Counted from the first letter of the stretch, positions 1 to 9,542 are shown. The stretch is 64,000 nt of DNA from Shewanella gaetbuli (GCF_023284065.1 NZ_JAKIKP010000010.1:1-64000); one strand, 5' to 3'. Numbers and translations: made by a program. The notes: a model not told the origin generated them from the letters alone.

Positions 1-260
1 GTACTTTAATGTTTGGGAAACCTGCAGTTTGGGTGTCGAGTACTTTAATGTTTGGGAAACCTGCAGTTTGGGTGTCGAGTACTTTAATGTTTGGGAAACC
101 TGCAGTTTGGGAGTCGAGTACTTTAATGTTTGGGAATCCCGCAGTTTGGGTGTCGAGTACTTTAATGTTTGGGAAACCTGCAGTTTGGGTGTCGAGTACT
201 TTAATGTTTGGGAAACCTGCAGTTTGGGTGTCGAGTACTTTAATGTTTGGGAAACCTGCT
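1..260. repeat. 39-bp tandem repeat, about 6.7 copies, continuing off the left edge
   Basis: Units start at 1, 40, 79, 118, 157, 196 and 235. They are near-identical: one copy has GGGAATCCCGC instead of GGGAAACCTGC, and one has GGGAG for GGGTG. The unit length is a multiple of three and the array lies inside the minus-strand coding sequence described above, so copy-number change would alter protein length without a frameshift. Confidence 0.95.
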
Positions 261-382
261 GTATGAGTTCCTATTACCTCTGATTTCGGTAATGTCACAC
301 TTTGAGTTTCACTTACCATATTTGCAGAAGTTGAAACAGAAAAGGCCGATAGAATTGAAACCGCAATAATAGTTTTAATCAT
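1..382 (-). CDS. secreted protein of tandem 13-residue repeats (3' end outside window)
   Basis: Read on the minus strand, an ATG at 382-380 follows an AAGAGAG ribosome site. It encodes a typical signal peptide (MIKTIIAVSILSAFSVSTSA), a short stretch (about residues 21-40), and then head-to-tail copies of the 13-residue unit TAGFPNIKVLDTQ until the window ends. The 39-bp DNA unit keeps the frame, no stop occurs, and the copies are almost identical, with one T-to-S change in the last position but one. I do not recognise the family. The regular hydrophobic/polar pattern would suit a beta-solenoid or an adhesive or surface-layer role, but that is inference. It is the only strand and frame in the repeat with a start, RBS and signal peptide. 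The C-terminus and total repeat number are unknown. Confidence 0.75.
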   Translation of the reverse strand, partial: MIKTIIAVSILSAFSVSTSANMVSETQSVTLPKSEVIGTHTAGFPNIKVLDTQTAGFPNIKVLDTQTAGFPNIKVLDTQTAGFPNIKVLDSQTAGFPNIKVLDTQTAGFPNIKVLDTQTAGFPNIKV

Positions 383-479
383 TTTGATACTCTCTTAATC
401 TCAGGGTTAAATGTAATCATTATTTTTGACGTCTAAATAACTTTTAGCATTTAACGTGCCAATGCTGTGAGAGTGTTGG

Positions 480-3400
480 TTATTTGTTTGTTTTTTGTTT
501 GTTCCTTTTATCGGAGTCTAAAGCAAGTAACGCTTCAAAATCAAGTTCTGGCACAGGCTTGCTATAGATATATCCTTGTATTTCCTCACATTTTAAGGCT
601 TTTAATATATTCAATTGTGCAGTTTCTTCAACGCCTTCACCCACTACAGATAGCCCCATGTTGTGCGCGATGGTAATAATCGAGTCAACCATTTTTAAAT
701 CACGGTCAGATTTATCAATATCGTCAACAAATGATTTATCAATTTTTAAGCAGTTGATTGGAAAGCGCTTAAGGTAAGATAATGACGAATAACCCGTACC
801 AAAGTCATCTAAGGCTAAACTAATGCCCATTTTAGCAAGCTGTTGCATGACTTTTATGGCGTTTTCTGGGTTTTTAATGACGGTTCCTTCAGTTATCTCT
901 AGCTCTAGGTGATGCGCGGGTAATTGTGTCAGTCGTAAAATTGACTCAATACGTTGCTGAAGATCTGCGAGGGCGAACTGACGTGACGATAAATTGACAG
1001 CCACTCGGCCTGAAAACACCCCTTGATCTAACCATTTCTTGGCGGCAAAACAGGCTTTTTTAAGAACCACATCACCGATGTCAACAATAAGACCGTTTTC
1101 TTCAGCTAATGGGATAAAATCATTCGGTGGTATCAAACCAAATTTTGGATGGTTTAGTCTCACTAAGGCTTCCATGCCAGCCAGTTGGTCATGTTTAACA
1201 TCAATTTTTGGCTGATAGTAAACTTCAAATAAATCATCTTTTAATGCTTCACGAATTAAGTTTTCAATTTCTAATTGGCGAATAGCATTTTGGTTGAGTG
1301 ATTCTGAGAAAAATTGATAACGATTTCCACCTGCAGATTTAGCATGATACATGGCGATATCTGCTTTACGAAGAAGCGCTTGTTCATTTTGCTCATCTTC
1401 TGGATACAATACAATCCCAACACTTATGCCCAACACAAGGTTTTCGTTGTTAACAGTAAATGGTGGTTTTAATGCTTGAATGATATTGGACGCGATAATG
1501 GCACTGGAGCCGATATCAGGGTTTTGGTCAATTAATATTGCAAACTCGTCGCCGCCTAAACGATATAAGCTGGCATGATCAGGCATAGAGGTATTAATTC
1601 GGTCAGCGACAGAGATCAATAACTCATCACCCACTTGATGCCCAAGAGAATCATTAATACGTTTGAAGTTATCTAAATCTAATACCATCAGCGTATGGTG
1701 AATATCTTTTTTCACGAGGTTGTTCAAGGTCACTTGTAAGCTTGAACGGTTTGGTAAGCCTGTGAGTAAATCATTGTTGGTGAGCTTCCGGAGCTCTTCT
1801 TCTTGTTGTTTCCGACGAGTGATATCAGAAAAAACGCCAACATAATGACTGGTTTCACCTTGTTCATTATAAATAGCGTCAATATTGAGCTCCATTAAGA
1901 AATAGCTGTTGTCGCCTTTATTGGCCTCAATTTCGCCATTCCATCGACCATGTTGGCATAAAGTGGTTCTAATTTGCTCTGAATACGATTTAGGGTAACG
2001 GTCGAATTCGAGCTTTTGTTGTAAAAATTGTTCGCGGGTACAAAGCGCGATGTCACAACAGGCTTCATTTACCTCAACAAATTGGTAATTCTGGTCAAGA
2101 ATAAACATCCCTTCAGAAATATTTTCAATTGCTCTGGCAAACAGTTTTAACCGCTCTTCAACAACCTTGATATTGTTAATATCTTTAATCGTACCAGTCA
2201 TCCGAACAGGAACATCTTTTTGATCGCGCTCAACAATTTTAGCTCTGTCTAGAATCCACATCCATTGGTCATTACGACCTTTCACTCGGTAAGCAATTTC
2301 AAAGTGGTCAGTGACACCACTGAAATGGTCGTTAAGTGCCTTTTGTACTCTGGGCTGGTCTATAGGATGAATATTACTTTCTTCTCCTAATTTTCCTGAA
2401 CGATGCCCATCTTGTGGGAAATCTAATGTTCCCCATATATTAGATCGGAAGATTTTGCCGGTTTCTATATCCCAGTCCCACATTTCATCGCCGCTGCCCC
2501 AAAGGGAAAGCTTGAGCCGCTCCTCACTCAAGGCAATTTGTTTTTGAATTTGTCTTTTTCTTAATACGGCTTTTACAATTAATGCACAAATTATAAAAAT
2601 GATAATCCCATAAATCATTTTGGCTTGGTTGGAAAGCCACCAAGGCGGGCTGATTATGATATCAAGAGTCTCAGTTTCGGATTTCATACCCGTGTTGTTA
2701 TCAATAACATATGCACTAAATGTATATCGACCATGTGGAACACTTGTGTATGTTGCACTATTATTTGTATAGCTTGGTAGCCACTTAGCATCTATGCCCT
2801 TTAATTTGTAAAATGCTGAAAATTCATTTGTACTCTTTCCAATTACCCCAAATTTAATCGTAAATGGGTACTCTGAGTGGCTTAATATTAAATCATTTTT
2901 ATACTTTAATGACTTGCTGAGTTTTTCTGTACCTATTTCTATTTTTTTATTAAAAATTGATAGGTTGGTAAATGTAATTATTGGGCGCTCGGTATCTTTG
3001 AAGGATGACATTATGGTGCTTGGATTGAGGTAGCTTAAGCCGTAAGGGCCACCAATATATATACCCTTAGAGTATATTGCAGTAGATTGTGTAGTGTAAT
3101 CGGCAAGAGCACCGTGCTTTTGAGACAAGCTAAAAAAATTATTATGTAAACTGTCGATGAGGTATATGTTGTTACTAGAAGGCGCTACGATAGTCTTGTC
3201 TATTAAGTCTAGTGAATAAAGTACTTGACCATTGTTGAATATTTCCTCTAATGATTTGTTTTTCAAATCATAGGACATAATTGAAGCTCTTGCGCTAAAA
3301 AATATTTTCCCGTCAAATGAAAGAATGCTGGTAACCAATTCATGATCGTAAATATGTTCAACCTTATCATCTACAAACTTAAAAAGCCCTTTCTGAGATG

Positions 3401-4763
3401 CAATGTACAAGGCATCTTCAACTTGTAGGAAATCAAATATAGGGTGGTTAGTATCAGTATCTATTATACTTTTAGTGTTATTTTTAATGTCATAAAATAT
3501 TATACTTCCACTATAAGTACCTACAGCAATACGATTATCCTGCATTAGTTTTATTTTAACTAAATGTTCATTGAAAATCATTCTTGATTTACCAGTATCT
3601 AACTCAACTTCCTCTAAACCATTTGATGTAGCAATATATAAATGTGATTCAGTAGCTAATACGCTTTTATAACCGGGTGACGTTTGGAATTTAATATTAC
3701 TAACTTTATTTGTTTTTATATCAATAGAGCTTACTTCTGGCTCATTGGTCGCTATAAAAATATATCCATTATTTTTTGATATTGACCAAATGTTTGAAAT
3801 ATCATTGTTTATTTTTTTTGCTAAATTTGAGTTTGTTGATATTGAATTTACGCCATTAGAGTAGCTTGAGATATAGATATTTTCATCAGTACTTTGCATC
3901 ATTATCATTCCATTTGTACTTTTTATTGTAAATGGTAATGTTCCGAGGCTTCTTATTTTTCCCAAATCTTTTATTGATAACAATTCTGTTTTGCTTAAAC
4001 CAAGTAGAATGTTATTGCTTTTACTTAACCCGAGTATTTTATCTGAGCTTATCTTTTCATCGTTTAAGTACAATCCATCTTGTTTAGTATAATAAATGTC
4101 ACTATTACTAATTTCGAAATCAGTAGTTTCTACATAAGCTTTATTAAGTTTTTGGTCTTTTAAAAATAAATCACCATCAAAGTTTCTGATATAAATCCCT
4201 GCTTGATTAACTCTGATTTTTTTGACTTCTTTAATTCTGTCGTCATTAATGTGTTCGATGATATTTTGAAACGAAGCGTCAAATACAAACACTTCATTTT
4301 TTAAGCCGACATAGTTTAAGCCGCTGTCATGATAAATGGCCCAAATAATATCTGTTGAAATGGGATGGTTTTGAAGTGCTGGGGTGAAGGTTTCAGTATA
4401 TTTATCATAAATGACCAATCCTTTGTCGGTACCTACAATTAATTGACCTTTACTATCTAACATTAGATTACGAATAAATGAGCTAGGTAATCCTCGGTTG
4501 TTGTCATAAGCATAGAAGTGGGTGAAATCTGTACCATCAAATCGATTTAAACCGTTTACAGTGCCTATCCAAACATAACCTTCGCTGTCCTCAACAACAC
4601 TAGTTACTGTGTTTTGAGATAAGCCATTCTCAACAGTATAGGCTTCATAATTGAGGACAATATCAAGCTGTTCCTCATTAAAAGTTGAAAATGATGCTGC
4701 AAAGCTAACTGAAGTTATGCTCCAACATATAAGCATGAATAGGATTGAGGAGAGTTTCGGCAT
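480..4763 (-). CDS. membrane-bound c-di-GMP enzyme with periplasmic propeller sensor, PAS, GGDEF and EAL domains
   Basis: A protein of about 1427 residues. A signal peptide (MPKLSSILFMLICWSITSVSFA) is followed by roughly 620 residues with two-component-regulator propeller repeats (e.g. YVWIGTVNGLNRFDG, IVGTDKGLVIYD), a Y_Y_Y-type domain, and one transmembrane helix near residues 715-740. Two PAS/PAC domains follow, then GGDEF (RLGGDEF, near 1070) and EAL (MEALVRL near 1200, DDFGTGYSSL, GEGVE). Both catalytic signatures are intact, so it may both make and degrade cyclic di-GMP in response to a periplasmic ligand. No RxxD inhibitory site is seen five residues before GGDEF. I chose the ATG at 4763 because it opens a good signal peptide; an upstream ATG at 4805 is also open. 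It is a single gene with no operon partner. The ligand cannot be told from sequence. Confidence 0.88.
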   Translation of the reverse strand: MPKLSSILFMLICWSITSVSFAASFSTFNEEQLDIVLNYEAYTVENGLSQNTVTSVVEDSEGYVWIGTVNGLNRFDGTDFTHFYAYDNNRGLPSSFIRNLMLDSKGQLIVGTDKGLVIYDKYTETFTPALQNHPISTDIIWAIYHDSGLNYVGLKNEVFVFDASFQNIIEHINDDRIKEVKKIRVNQAGIYIRNFDGDLFLKDQKLNKAYVETTDFEISNSDIYYTKQDGLYLNDEKISSDKILGLSKSNNILLGLSKTELLSIKDLGKIRSLGTLPFTIKSTNGMIMMQSTDENIYISSYSNGVNSISTNSNLAKKINNDISNIWSISKNNGYIFIATNEPEVSSIDIKTNKVSNIKFQTSPGYKSVLATESHLYIATSNGLEEVELDTGKSRMIFNEHLVKIKLMQDNRIAVGTYSGSIIFYDIKNNTKSIIDTDTNHPIFDFLQVEDALYIASQKGLFKFVDDKVEHIYDHELVTSILSFDGKIFFSARASIMSYDLKNKSLEEIFNNGQVLYSLDLIDKTIVAPSSNNIYLIDSLHNNFFSLSQKHGALADYTTQSTAIYSKGIYIGGPYGLSYLNPSTIMSSFKDTERPIITFTNLSIFNKKIEIGTEKLSKSLKYKNDLILSHSEYPFTIKFGVIGKSTNEFSAFYKLKGIDAKWLPSYTNNSATYTSVPHGRYTFSAYVIDNNTGMKSETETLDIIISPPWWLSNQAKMIYGIIIFIICALIVKAVLRKRQIQKQIALSEERLKLSLWGSGDEMWDWDIETGKIFRSNIWGTLDFPQDGHRSGKLGEESNIHPIDQPRVQKALNDHFSGVTDHFEIAYRVKGRNDQWMWILDRAKIVERDQKDVPVRMTGTIKDINNIKVVEERLKLFARAIENISEGMFILDQNYQFVEVNEACCDIALCTREQFLQQKLEFDRYPKSYSEQIRTTLCQHGRWNGEIEANKGDNSYFLMELNIDAIYNEQGETSHYVGVFSDITRRKQQEEELRKLTNNDLLTGLPNRSSLQVTLNNLVKKDIHHTLMVLDLDNFKRINDSLGHQVGDELLISVADRINTSMPDHASLYRLGGDEFAILIDQNPDIGSSAIIASNIIQALKPPFTVNNENLVLGISVGIVLYPEDEQNEQALLRKADIAMYHAKSAGGNRYQFFSESLNQNAIRQLEIENLIREALKDDLFEVYYQPKIDVKHDQLAGMEALVRLNHPKFGLIPPNDFIPLAEENGLIVDIGDVVLKKACFAAKKWLDQGVFSGRVAVNLSSRQFALADLQQRIESILRLTQLPAHHLELEITEGTVIKNPENAIKVMQQLAKMGISLALDDFGTGYSSLSYLKRFPINCLKIDKSFVDDIDKSDRDLKMVDSIITIAHNMGLSVVGEGVEETAQLNILKALKCEEIQGYIYSKPVPELDFEALLALDSDKRNKQKTNK

Positions 4764-4990
4764 AAGATTATTGTTGTTTTCCAGTTGATGCCACATGAAA
4801 GCCATTAATTTATCTACTTTTTCAGATTATGTCTGATTTGTCAAAGCTATGTTAAGCTAAAAAATCGATTTGTTAACTGATTGAGCATTGTAACATCTGT
4901 AAATGCAATACGGGTTAGCGTTTTGTTCTGAAATTTTGATGTATGCAGGTTTTTTATCTGCCTGATTTCATTTGTTTGGTAGATTACGAC

Positions 4991-5034
4991 TAACTTGTTA
5001 TGTTGGGATAATTGACATAACAAGTTGCTTTTTT
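4991..5034 (+). terminator. terminator-like hairpin with U-tract on the plus strand
   Basis: A perfect 12-bp stem (AACTTGTTATGT / ACATAACAAGTT) is followed by GCTTTTTTAGG on the plus strand. The flanking genes are both on the minus strand, where no U-run follows the stem, so the orientation does not fit either gene. Confidence 0.4.
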
Positions 5035-5080
5035 AGGCTTGAGCGCTAATTGCCAGCAACAGAGAGATACAACGGGCTCA

Positions 5081-7867
5081 TTAAAAGTGAAATTTCTCTG
5101 CTTTATGCTTAAATGCTTTTAGATCTACAATCTTATTTTTGCCATTAAGTTGCTGTTTAGTGTGTTGTTCACCACAGCTAAACAGAACTAGTCTGTCGCA
5201 ATGTTTACTTCGCATTCGTTGCATCATGAATTTAATCAAGTCTGCTCTAGTTAGTTGGGCAACTTGTGATGCAACGCTTTCGCGTTGATTAAATTTATAA
5301 TCTCGATTACCTAGGCTAACCCAATAACGTTGCCCACGCGTTTTCAGGTTTGAATCGTGCTCCATTATTTGATTAATCAATCCGTGCTTAGTGCTTTCCC
5401 ATTGTTCATTGGTTATTTGCATGACAGCGTAGCTAAAGTCTGCGATAAACTCGTCTATCGCTTCAAGTAATACTCGCGGACCATTTGAAGGTGATTGAAT
5501 ATAAAAAATCATTCCAGGATGTCGGTTTAAAGGCAGGTAGCCCGTGCCAACCATATAGCCTAACTGTTGTTTGGTTCTAAGCTCATGGAAAAATGTCGAC
5601 GACATGGTGTGGTTTAATAAACTAAATAGGGCCATTTTGTCGACAGAGGCTTGGCTTGACTGATAATACACGATTATTGCACTGTCTTGATGGTTGATAC
5701 TTTTTTCGCGAAGCAATGTGCCATGCCCTTTTAGATTAACCAATTCACGTGAAGACTCACTACTAGGTTTAGTGACTAACGAAAGTAGCCGCTGTAATCG
5801 TTGACCTAATTGCTGTGCTTCAGAAACTAGCCAATCTCCGTAGACTAAACCTTCAAGGTATATTTTTTCATAAAACTCTCGAACATGGTTATGAAGGTCG
5901 TCTAATGTGATGGACTCGAGTTCCTCAGCCATTCTGGCTGGCTCAAAGCTGCGTTTTTGTAAGGTTACAGTCAAACTCGTAAACAGTTGAGAAATGGGTT
6001 TTGCTTGAGTGACGTTATTCCAGCTACGTAAAATTTGTTTGCGAATAATGTTGAATCGCTCTTGGGTGAACTTGCGCTCTCGGGCTTTTTCTATAATCAA
6101 TTCAAGTAATGATTCTTGATTACCTGTAAATCCGGTTAAATGAAGAGTTATCCCACCCTGATGGGGATAAATGTTGTAGTTTAATCCGGCAACTTCAGCT
6201 TGATATGTTGGTTCTGTTAAATAGTCTAAAAGCATTTCTACATATAAACGCGTTAACGTGGCATGTCTTGGTGTATCGCTGGCTTTTTGCGAGTCCATTG
6301 ATAAAAATAAGTGGCCTTTGGGAACGTTAAATTCATCGTCTTTACGATGCCAGATTCGATATCCATCTCCTTCATCAACGATAACAGGTACTGGATATTG
6401 ACATTGCTCATCTCTTGCTTGTGGATTTGCCACAATGAAAGGGTTCGCTTTTGGAAGTTGTAATGCAGTTCTAACTTCTGTTTGTTGCCAGTAGCCGACC
6501 CTGTCAGAAGTGATTTCGGTTACGCGATATGGGGTAAAATACCAAGCCGCTTGCTTATCGGTTTCTAGGTCTTGTGACACAACTTGCAGACGCATATTAG
6601 TTGGGTTCATAAGGTCGAGAAGGTCAGCGGCTTCAGAGACATCTAAATTGTCCATTCGGTAATCGCCATAGACAATATCTTCAACTTCATAATGATGCAT
6701 ATTAATGCTTAGGTGACTTGCCAAATCCAAGGCTTTTATTTGTTCTTGGAATCTAAATGCTGTGTCGAGTAAATTTGCTCGTTCTTGATAACGCCAATTT
6801 TCAAGCCCTGTAGATTTAATCAGTTGTATGTATTCAAAAATACACTTAATTACTTCATCGAGTTGCTCAAAACCTTTGTCGGTTAACTGAATGCTGACAG
6901 AGTAGTCTTTAAAGTTAAACCCGTTAATCCCGCCACCTGCAGAGAGGTTATTCGCCAAGCCTTGCTCCTTTAAATAGGATAGCAAGCTACCAGGACTTTC
7001 ATTGCCTAACAAATGACTGATAAAAGTTAACGGTTTACGTTTATAAAATTTATCTATTCCAGGTAACGCAAAATTAACACTGACCCTTTTTTGCTGCTTT
7101 AGAGGCACAATCGAAATTTGTTTTAACTTTTCGGCTTCGGTTACTAATGGTGCTTGAGAATATTGCTTGGCAATGTTTCGATTAATCACTTCACCAAAAA
7201 AGTGGTTTGCCCATTGCTCTAATTGTTCGAGCGGGAAGGGAGCAACTAAGCAAAGTGTCATGATATTTGCTGAATATTGTTGCTGATAAAAGGTCAGTAG
7301 CTCTTGTCTTAACTCTGCTTCAGAGCCTGCTAAGGTTGCTAAGTTACCAACAGAGAATTTAGAAAAAGGATGGGCCTGATTTGTAGTTTCCTTTTGTACT
7401 TGATAAACCCGTCTAACATCATCTTTAAGCTTTAAACTATATTCTGACTCAATGGCATGACGTTCTCTATCTACTAACTCTAAGTCAAATTTTGGGGCAA
7501 TAAAAAATTGACTAAATCGGTCAAGTGATTCATCAAAAACTTCGGGACTAATAGTATAAAAAAAGTTGGTTTGTTCTGTGCCAGTCCAAGCATTGTTGTT
7601 ACCACCATGTTGATTAATAAATGCATGGTATTCACCAGAATCAGGGTATTTTTCGGTGCCTAAAAACAGCATATGCTCTAAGAAATGAGCCATGCCAGGG
7701 CGCGAAACCGGATCGTCAAAATGGCCAACCCTTACAGCCATAGAAGCTGCTGCTTGGTTGGATTGATTATCTTCGACTAATAGTACCTTTAATTGGTTAG
7801 GCAATTGGATATATTTATAACGTCGATGATCATTTTGGCTTTTTCGGATTGCTGGAAAATCAGACAA
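5081..7867 (-). CDS. M16 family zinc metallopeptidase (insulinase/pitrilysin-like)
   Basis: 928 residues, the usual length for pitrilysin/insulysin single-chain M16 proteases. The inverted zinc motif HFLEH is at residues 61-65, and the distal glutamate is E142 within ERHAIESE, at the spacing found in pitrilysin. Further M16 domains follow, including the C-terminal substrate-binding halves (HELRTKQQLGYMVGTGY near 765). Unlike E. coli PtrA there is no signal peptide: the N-terminus MSDFPAIRKSQNDHRRY is polar, so a cytoplasmic location is likely. The family degrades small peptides. It is monocistronic and divergent from sixA. All zinc ligands are present, so it should be active; the substrate is not predictable. 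Confidence 0.9.
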   Translation of the reverse strand: MSDFPAIRKSQNDHRRYKYIQLPNQLKVLLVEDNQSNQAAASMAVRVGHFDDPVSRPGMAHFLEHMLFLGTEKYPDSGEYHAFINQHGGNNNAWTGTEQTNFFYTISPEVFDESLDRFSQFFIAPKFDLELVDRERHAIESEYSLKLKDDVRRVYQVQKETTNQAHPFSKFSVGNLATLAGSEAELRQELLTFYQQQYSANIMTLCLVAPFPLEQLEQWANHFFGEVINRNIAKQYSQAPLVTEAEKLKQISIVPLKQQKRVSVNFALPGIDKFYKRKPLTFISHLLGNESPGSLLSYLKEQGLANNLSAGGGINGFNFKDYSVSIQLTDKGFEQLDEVIKCIFEYIQLIKSTGLENWRYQERANLLDTAFRFQEQIKALDLASHLSINMHHYEVEDIVYGDYRMDNLDVSEAADLLDLMNPTNMRLQVVSQDLETDKQAAWYFTPYRVTEITSDRVGYWQQTEVRTALQLPKANPFIVANPQARDEQCQYPVPVIVDEGDGYRIWHRKDDEFNVPKGHLFLSMDSQKASDTPRHATLTRLYVEMLLDYLTEPTYQAEVAGLNYNIYPHQGGITLHLTGFTGNQESLLELIIEKARERKFTQERFNIIRKQILRSWNNVTQAKPISQLFTSLTVTLQKRSFEPARMAEELESITLDDLHNHVREFYEKIYLEGLVYGDWLVSEAQQLGQRLQRLLSLVTKPSSESSRELVNLKGHGTLLREKSINHQDSAIIVYYQSSQASVDKMALFSLLNHTMSSTFFHELRTKQQLGYMVGTGYLPLNRHPGMIFYIQSPSNGPRVLLEAIDEFIADFSYAVMQITNEQWESTKHGLINQIMEHDSNLKTRGQRYWVSLGNRDYKFNQRESVASQVAQLTRADLIKFMMQRMRSKHCDRLVLFSCGEQHTKQQLNGKNKIVDLKAFKHKAEKFHF

Positions 7868-8058
7868 GTAAAGGCTCCAGATAAATGTTCTTGCTATATA
7901 TTGATATTGTTATCAGTTTTTAGCAAATTATGTCGTCAATTATTTATTGCGGTCATCGACTAAAGTTGAGTTAAATTTTGTTTGTGAATGGTTTCAGTAC
8001 TCCGCTAATGCAGTTACAATTACAGTATTATTCGCATAGGTTTATTATTGAGTATTTT

Positions 8059-8526
8059 ATGCAGTTATTTTTGATGCGCCATGGCGAAGCTAGTTTCGAT
8101 GCTCCATCTGATCGTGAACGTACATTAACACATCATGGTCGCTACCAAAGTGGTCAGGTTGGCGAGCAATTAAATAGTCGTATTAGTCAGTTAGACTTAG
8201 TATTAGTTAGCCCGTATTTACGCGCTCAACAAACTTGGCAGGTTGTTAGTAAGCATTTACCTAAAGCACAAAAGTGTGTTGTGTTAGATGATATTACTCC
8301 ATCTGGAGATCCGAAATCAGCCGCCGATGTTATCCTTGCATATGCTGAGCAATATAAAGCTGAAACTGTGTTAGTGATTACTCACATGCCTATTGTGGGT
8401 TTTCTTGTCAGTGAATTAGTTGCAGGTGAAGAAGCGCCAATTTTTGCCACTTCAGCATTTGTTCAAATAGATAAACATATGGAAAATGCTAGCTTAATCG
8501 ATATGAATTTACCACAAGTGAGTTAA
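8059..8526 (+). CDS. sixA: phosphohistidine phosphatase SixA
   Basis: 155 residues of the histidine-phosphatase (phosphoglycerate-mutase-like) fold. The catalytic RHG is at residues 7-9 (MQLFLMRHGEA), the second histidine lies in VLVITHMPIVGFL, and an arginine sits in SPYLRAQQTW. E. coli SixA (161 aa) dephosphorylates phosphohistidine in HPt domains and in the nitrogen phosphotransferase system. The start at 8059 gives the family N-terminus and has GAG upstream; the longer open frame from 7978 would add an unrelated leader. It lies near smrB and prmB, as in related genomes. Confidence 0.9.
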   Translation: MQLFLMRHGEASFDAPSDRERTLTHHGRYQSGQVGEQLNSRISQLDLVLVSPYLRAQQTWQVVSKHLPKAQKCVVLDDITPSGDPKSAADVILAYAEQYKAETVLVITHMPIVGFLVSELVAGEEAPIFATSAFVQIDKHMENASLIDMNLPQVS

Positions 8527-8639
8527 GCTATATTCAGACACTGTACATCTCGTATTTTAGGGACATCCCGGCAATGCTTCTCTTAACGTCATTCCGATGA
8601 TGTTTCGCACATCGTCATTCCAGCGACCTTTCTCTTCAT

Positions 8640-8733
8640 CGTCATTCCGGCAATGTTTTTTGGGCCGGAATCTGATTTGATGTTTTATGGCTAGCCAAAA
8701 AGCAGATCCTCGATAACAGATCTCGAGGATGAC
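8640..8733. repeat. dispersed palindromic intergenic element, copy A
   Basis: A 94-bp unit reading GTCATTCCGGCAATG ... GGGCCGGAATC ... AAAAGCAGATCCTCGATAACAGATCTCGAGGATGAC. It has two inverted-repeat halves: a CCGGAAT arm pair and a CCTCGA/TCGAGG pair. Nearly identical units recur at 8770, 15134, 15283 and elsewhere in this window. It carries no credible gene; the open frames across it are by-products of the repeat. Confidence 0.9.
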
Positions 8734-8769
8734 ACAGTTAGCAGAGTCATTCCTAATGTTTCCCTTCAC

Positions 8770-8863
8770 CGTCATTCCGGCAATGTTTTTTGGGCCGGAA
8801 TCTGATTTGATGTTTTATGGTTAGCCAAAAAGCAGATCCTCGATAACAGATCTCGAGGATGAC
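8770..8863. repeat. dispersed palindromic intergenic element, copy B
   Basis: Same length (94 bp) and almost the same sequence as copy A, 130 bp downstream in the same orientation. Shorter GTCATTCC heads lie at about 8590 and 8615 and around 8874, so the whole 8527-8935 gap is an array of complete and partial elements. Confidence 0.9.
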
Positions 8864-8899
8864 GAATTAGCACCGTCATTCCGGCTGCATTTATCTTTC

Positions 8900-8935
8900 C
8901 GTCATTCCGGTAATGTTTGTGGGCCGGAATCTGCT
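8900..8935. repeat. partial palindromic element abutting the smrB stop codon
   Basis: GTCATTCCGGTAATG followed by GGGCCGGAATCTGCTT: the CCGGAAT half of the element. It directly touches the TAA stop of smrB, so the element forms the 3' end of that transcript. Confidence 0.8.
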
Positions 8936-9463
8936 TTATCGCCTATGAGGCTGGTCACCAATATCAATTAATACAAGTAAAGCCGCATCTCCACCCCATT
9001 CTTTAGGCGCTTGATGAAAAGCTTTAACTTTAGGATGTTGAGCCAGCCACATTGGAATTTGCTGTTTTAATATTCCACTACCGTAACCGTGCATTACACT
9101 GCAACAAATACTGTTTTGTTTAACACAGGCCTGAATTAAAGCGGCCAGTTCCAGTTTTGCCTCTGCTTGTCTTAAACCGTGTAAATCGAGTAATAAATCT
9201 GGTACATAGTCACCACGACGTAATCTTTTTAACTCTAGTTTATCAACTCCGTCATTGGTCCAGCGCATAGGGCCGTTAACGGGGAGCAAGGGTTGATAGG
9301 TATCAGAAAAATAGCTGCTAACATGTAGTTGCTGCTCTTTAATTTCGACTTGCTGTCTTGTTTTTACCGGTTGTTTAAAGTGATGCTTTTGTTGCTGTAA
9401 CGGTTTTACTCCGGCAACTAAATCACTAAACGACTCGAAATCAGTGATATTTTTATCTTTCAT
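8936..9463 (-). CDS. smrB: ribosome rescue endonuclease SmrB
   Basis: 175 residues, close to E. coli SmrB/YfcN (183). The C-terminal Smr domain has both signature motifs, DLHGLRQ (about residue 94) and [10 protein letters not shown] (about residue 124). The N-terminal extension is polar and glutamine-rich, as usual for SmrB. In E. coli the protein cleaves mRNA between collided ribosomes and so feeds ribosome rescue. It is divergent from prmB with about 80 bp between the starts, the conserved arrangement in gammaproteobacteria. The stop codon is immediately followed by a palindromic repeat unit. Confidence 0.92.
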   Translation of the reverse strand: MKDKNITDFESFSDLVAGVKPLQQQKHHFKQPVKTRQQVEIKEQQLHVSSYFSDTYQPLLPVNGPMRWTNDGVDKLELKRLRRGDYVPDLLLDLHGLRQAEAKLELAALIQACVKQNSICCSVMHGYGSGILKQQIPMWLAQHPKVKAFHQAPKEWGGDAALLVLIDIGDQPHRR

Positions 9464-9542
9464 GACGATATTGTATTGAATTCTAGGCCATCTTAATAGA
9501 CATCAGTTACAATGTTGGCGAACTATTTATTAGGAGTGTGTT

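Noticed and set aside
1..283. CRISPR array or plus-strand proteins in the 39-bp repeat
   Set aside because: The repeats are contiguous with no spacers, and the plus-strand frames have no RBS or signal. The minus-strand frame has a start, RBS and signal peptide.
8557..8775. Minus-strand open frame over the palindromic elements (also 15120-15395 plus and 58895-59149 plus)
   Set aside because: All translate the repeat itself (VILEICYRGS and similar) and exist only because the repeat is free of stops in that frame.
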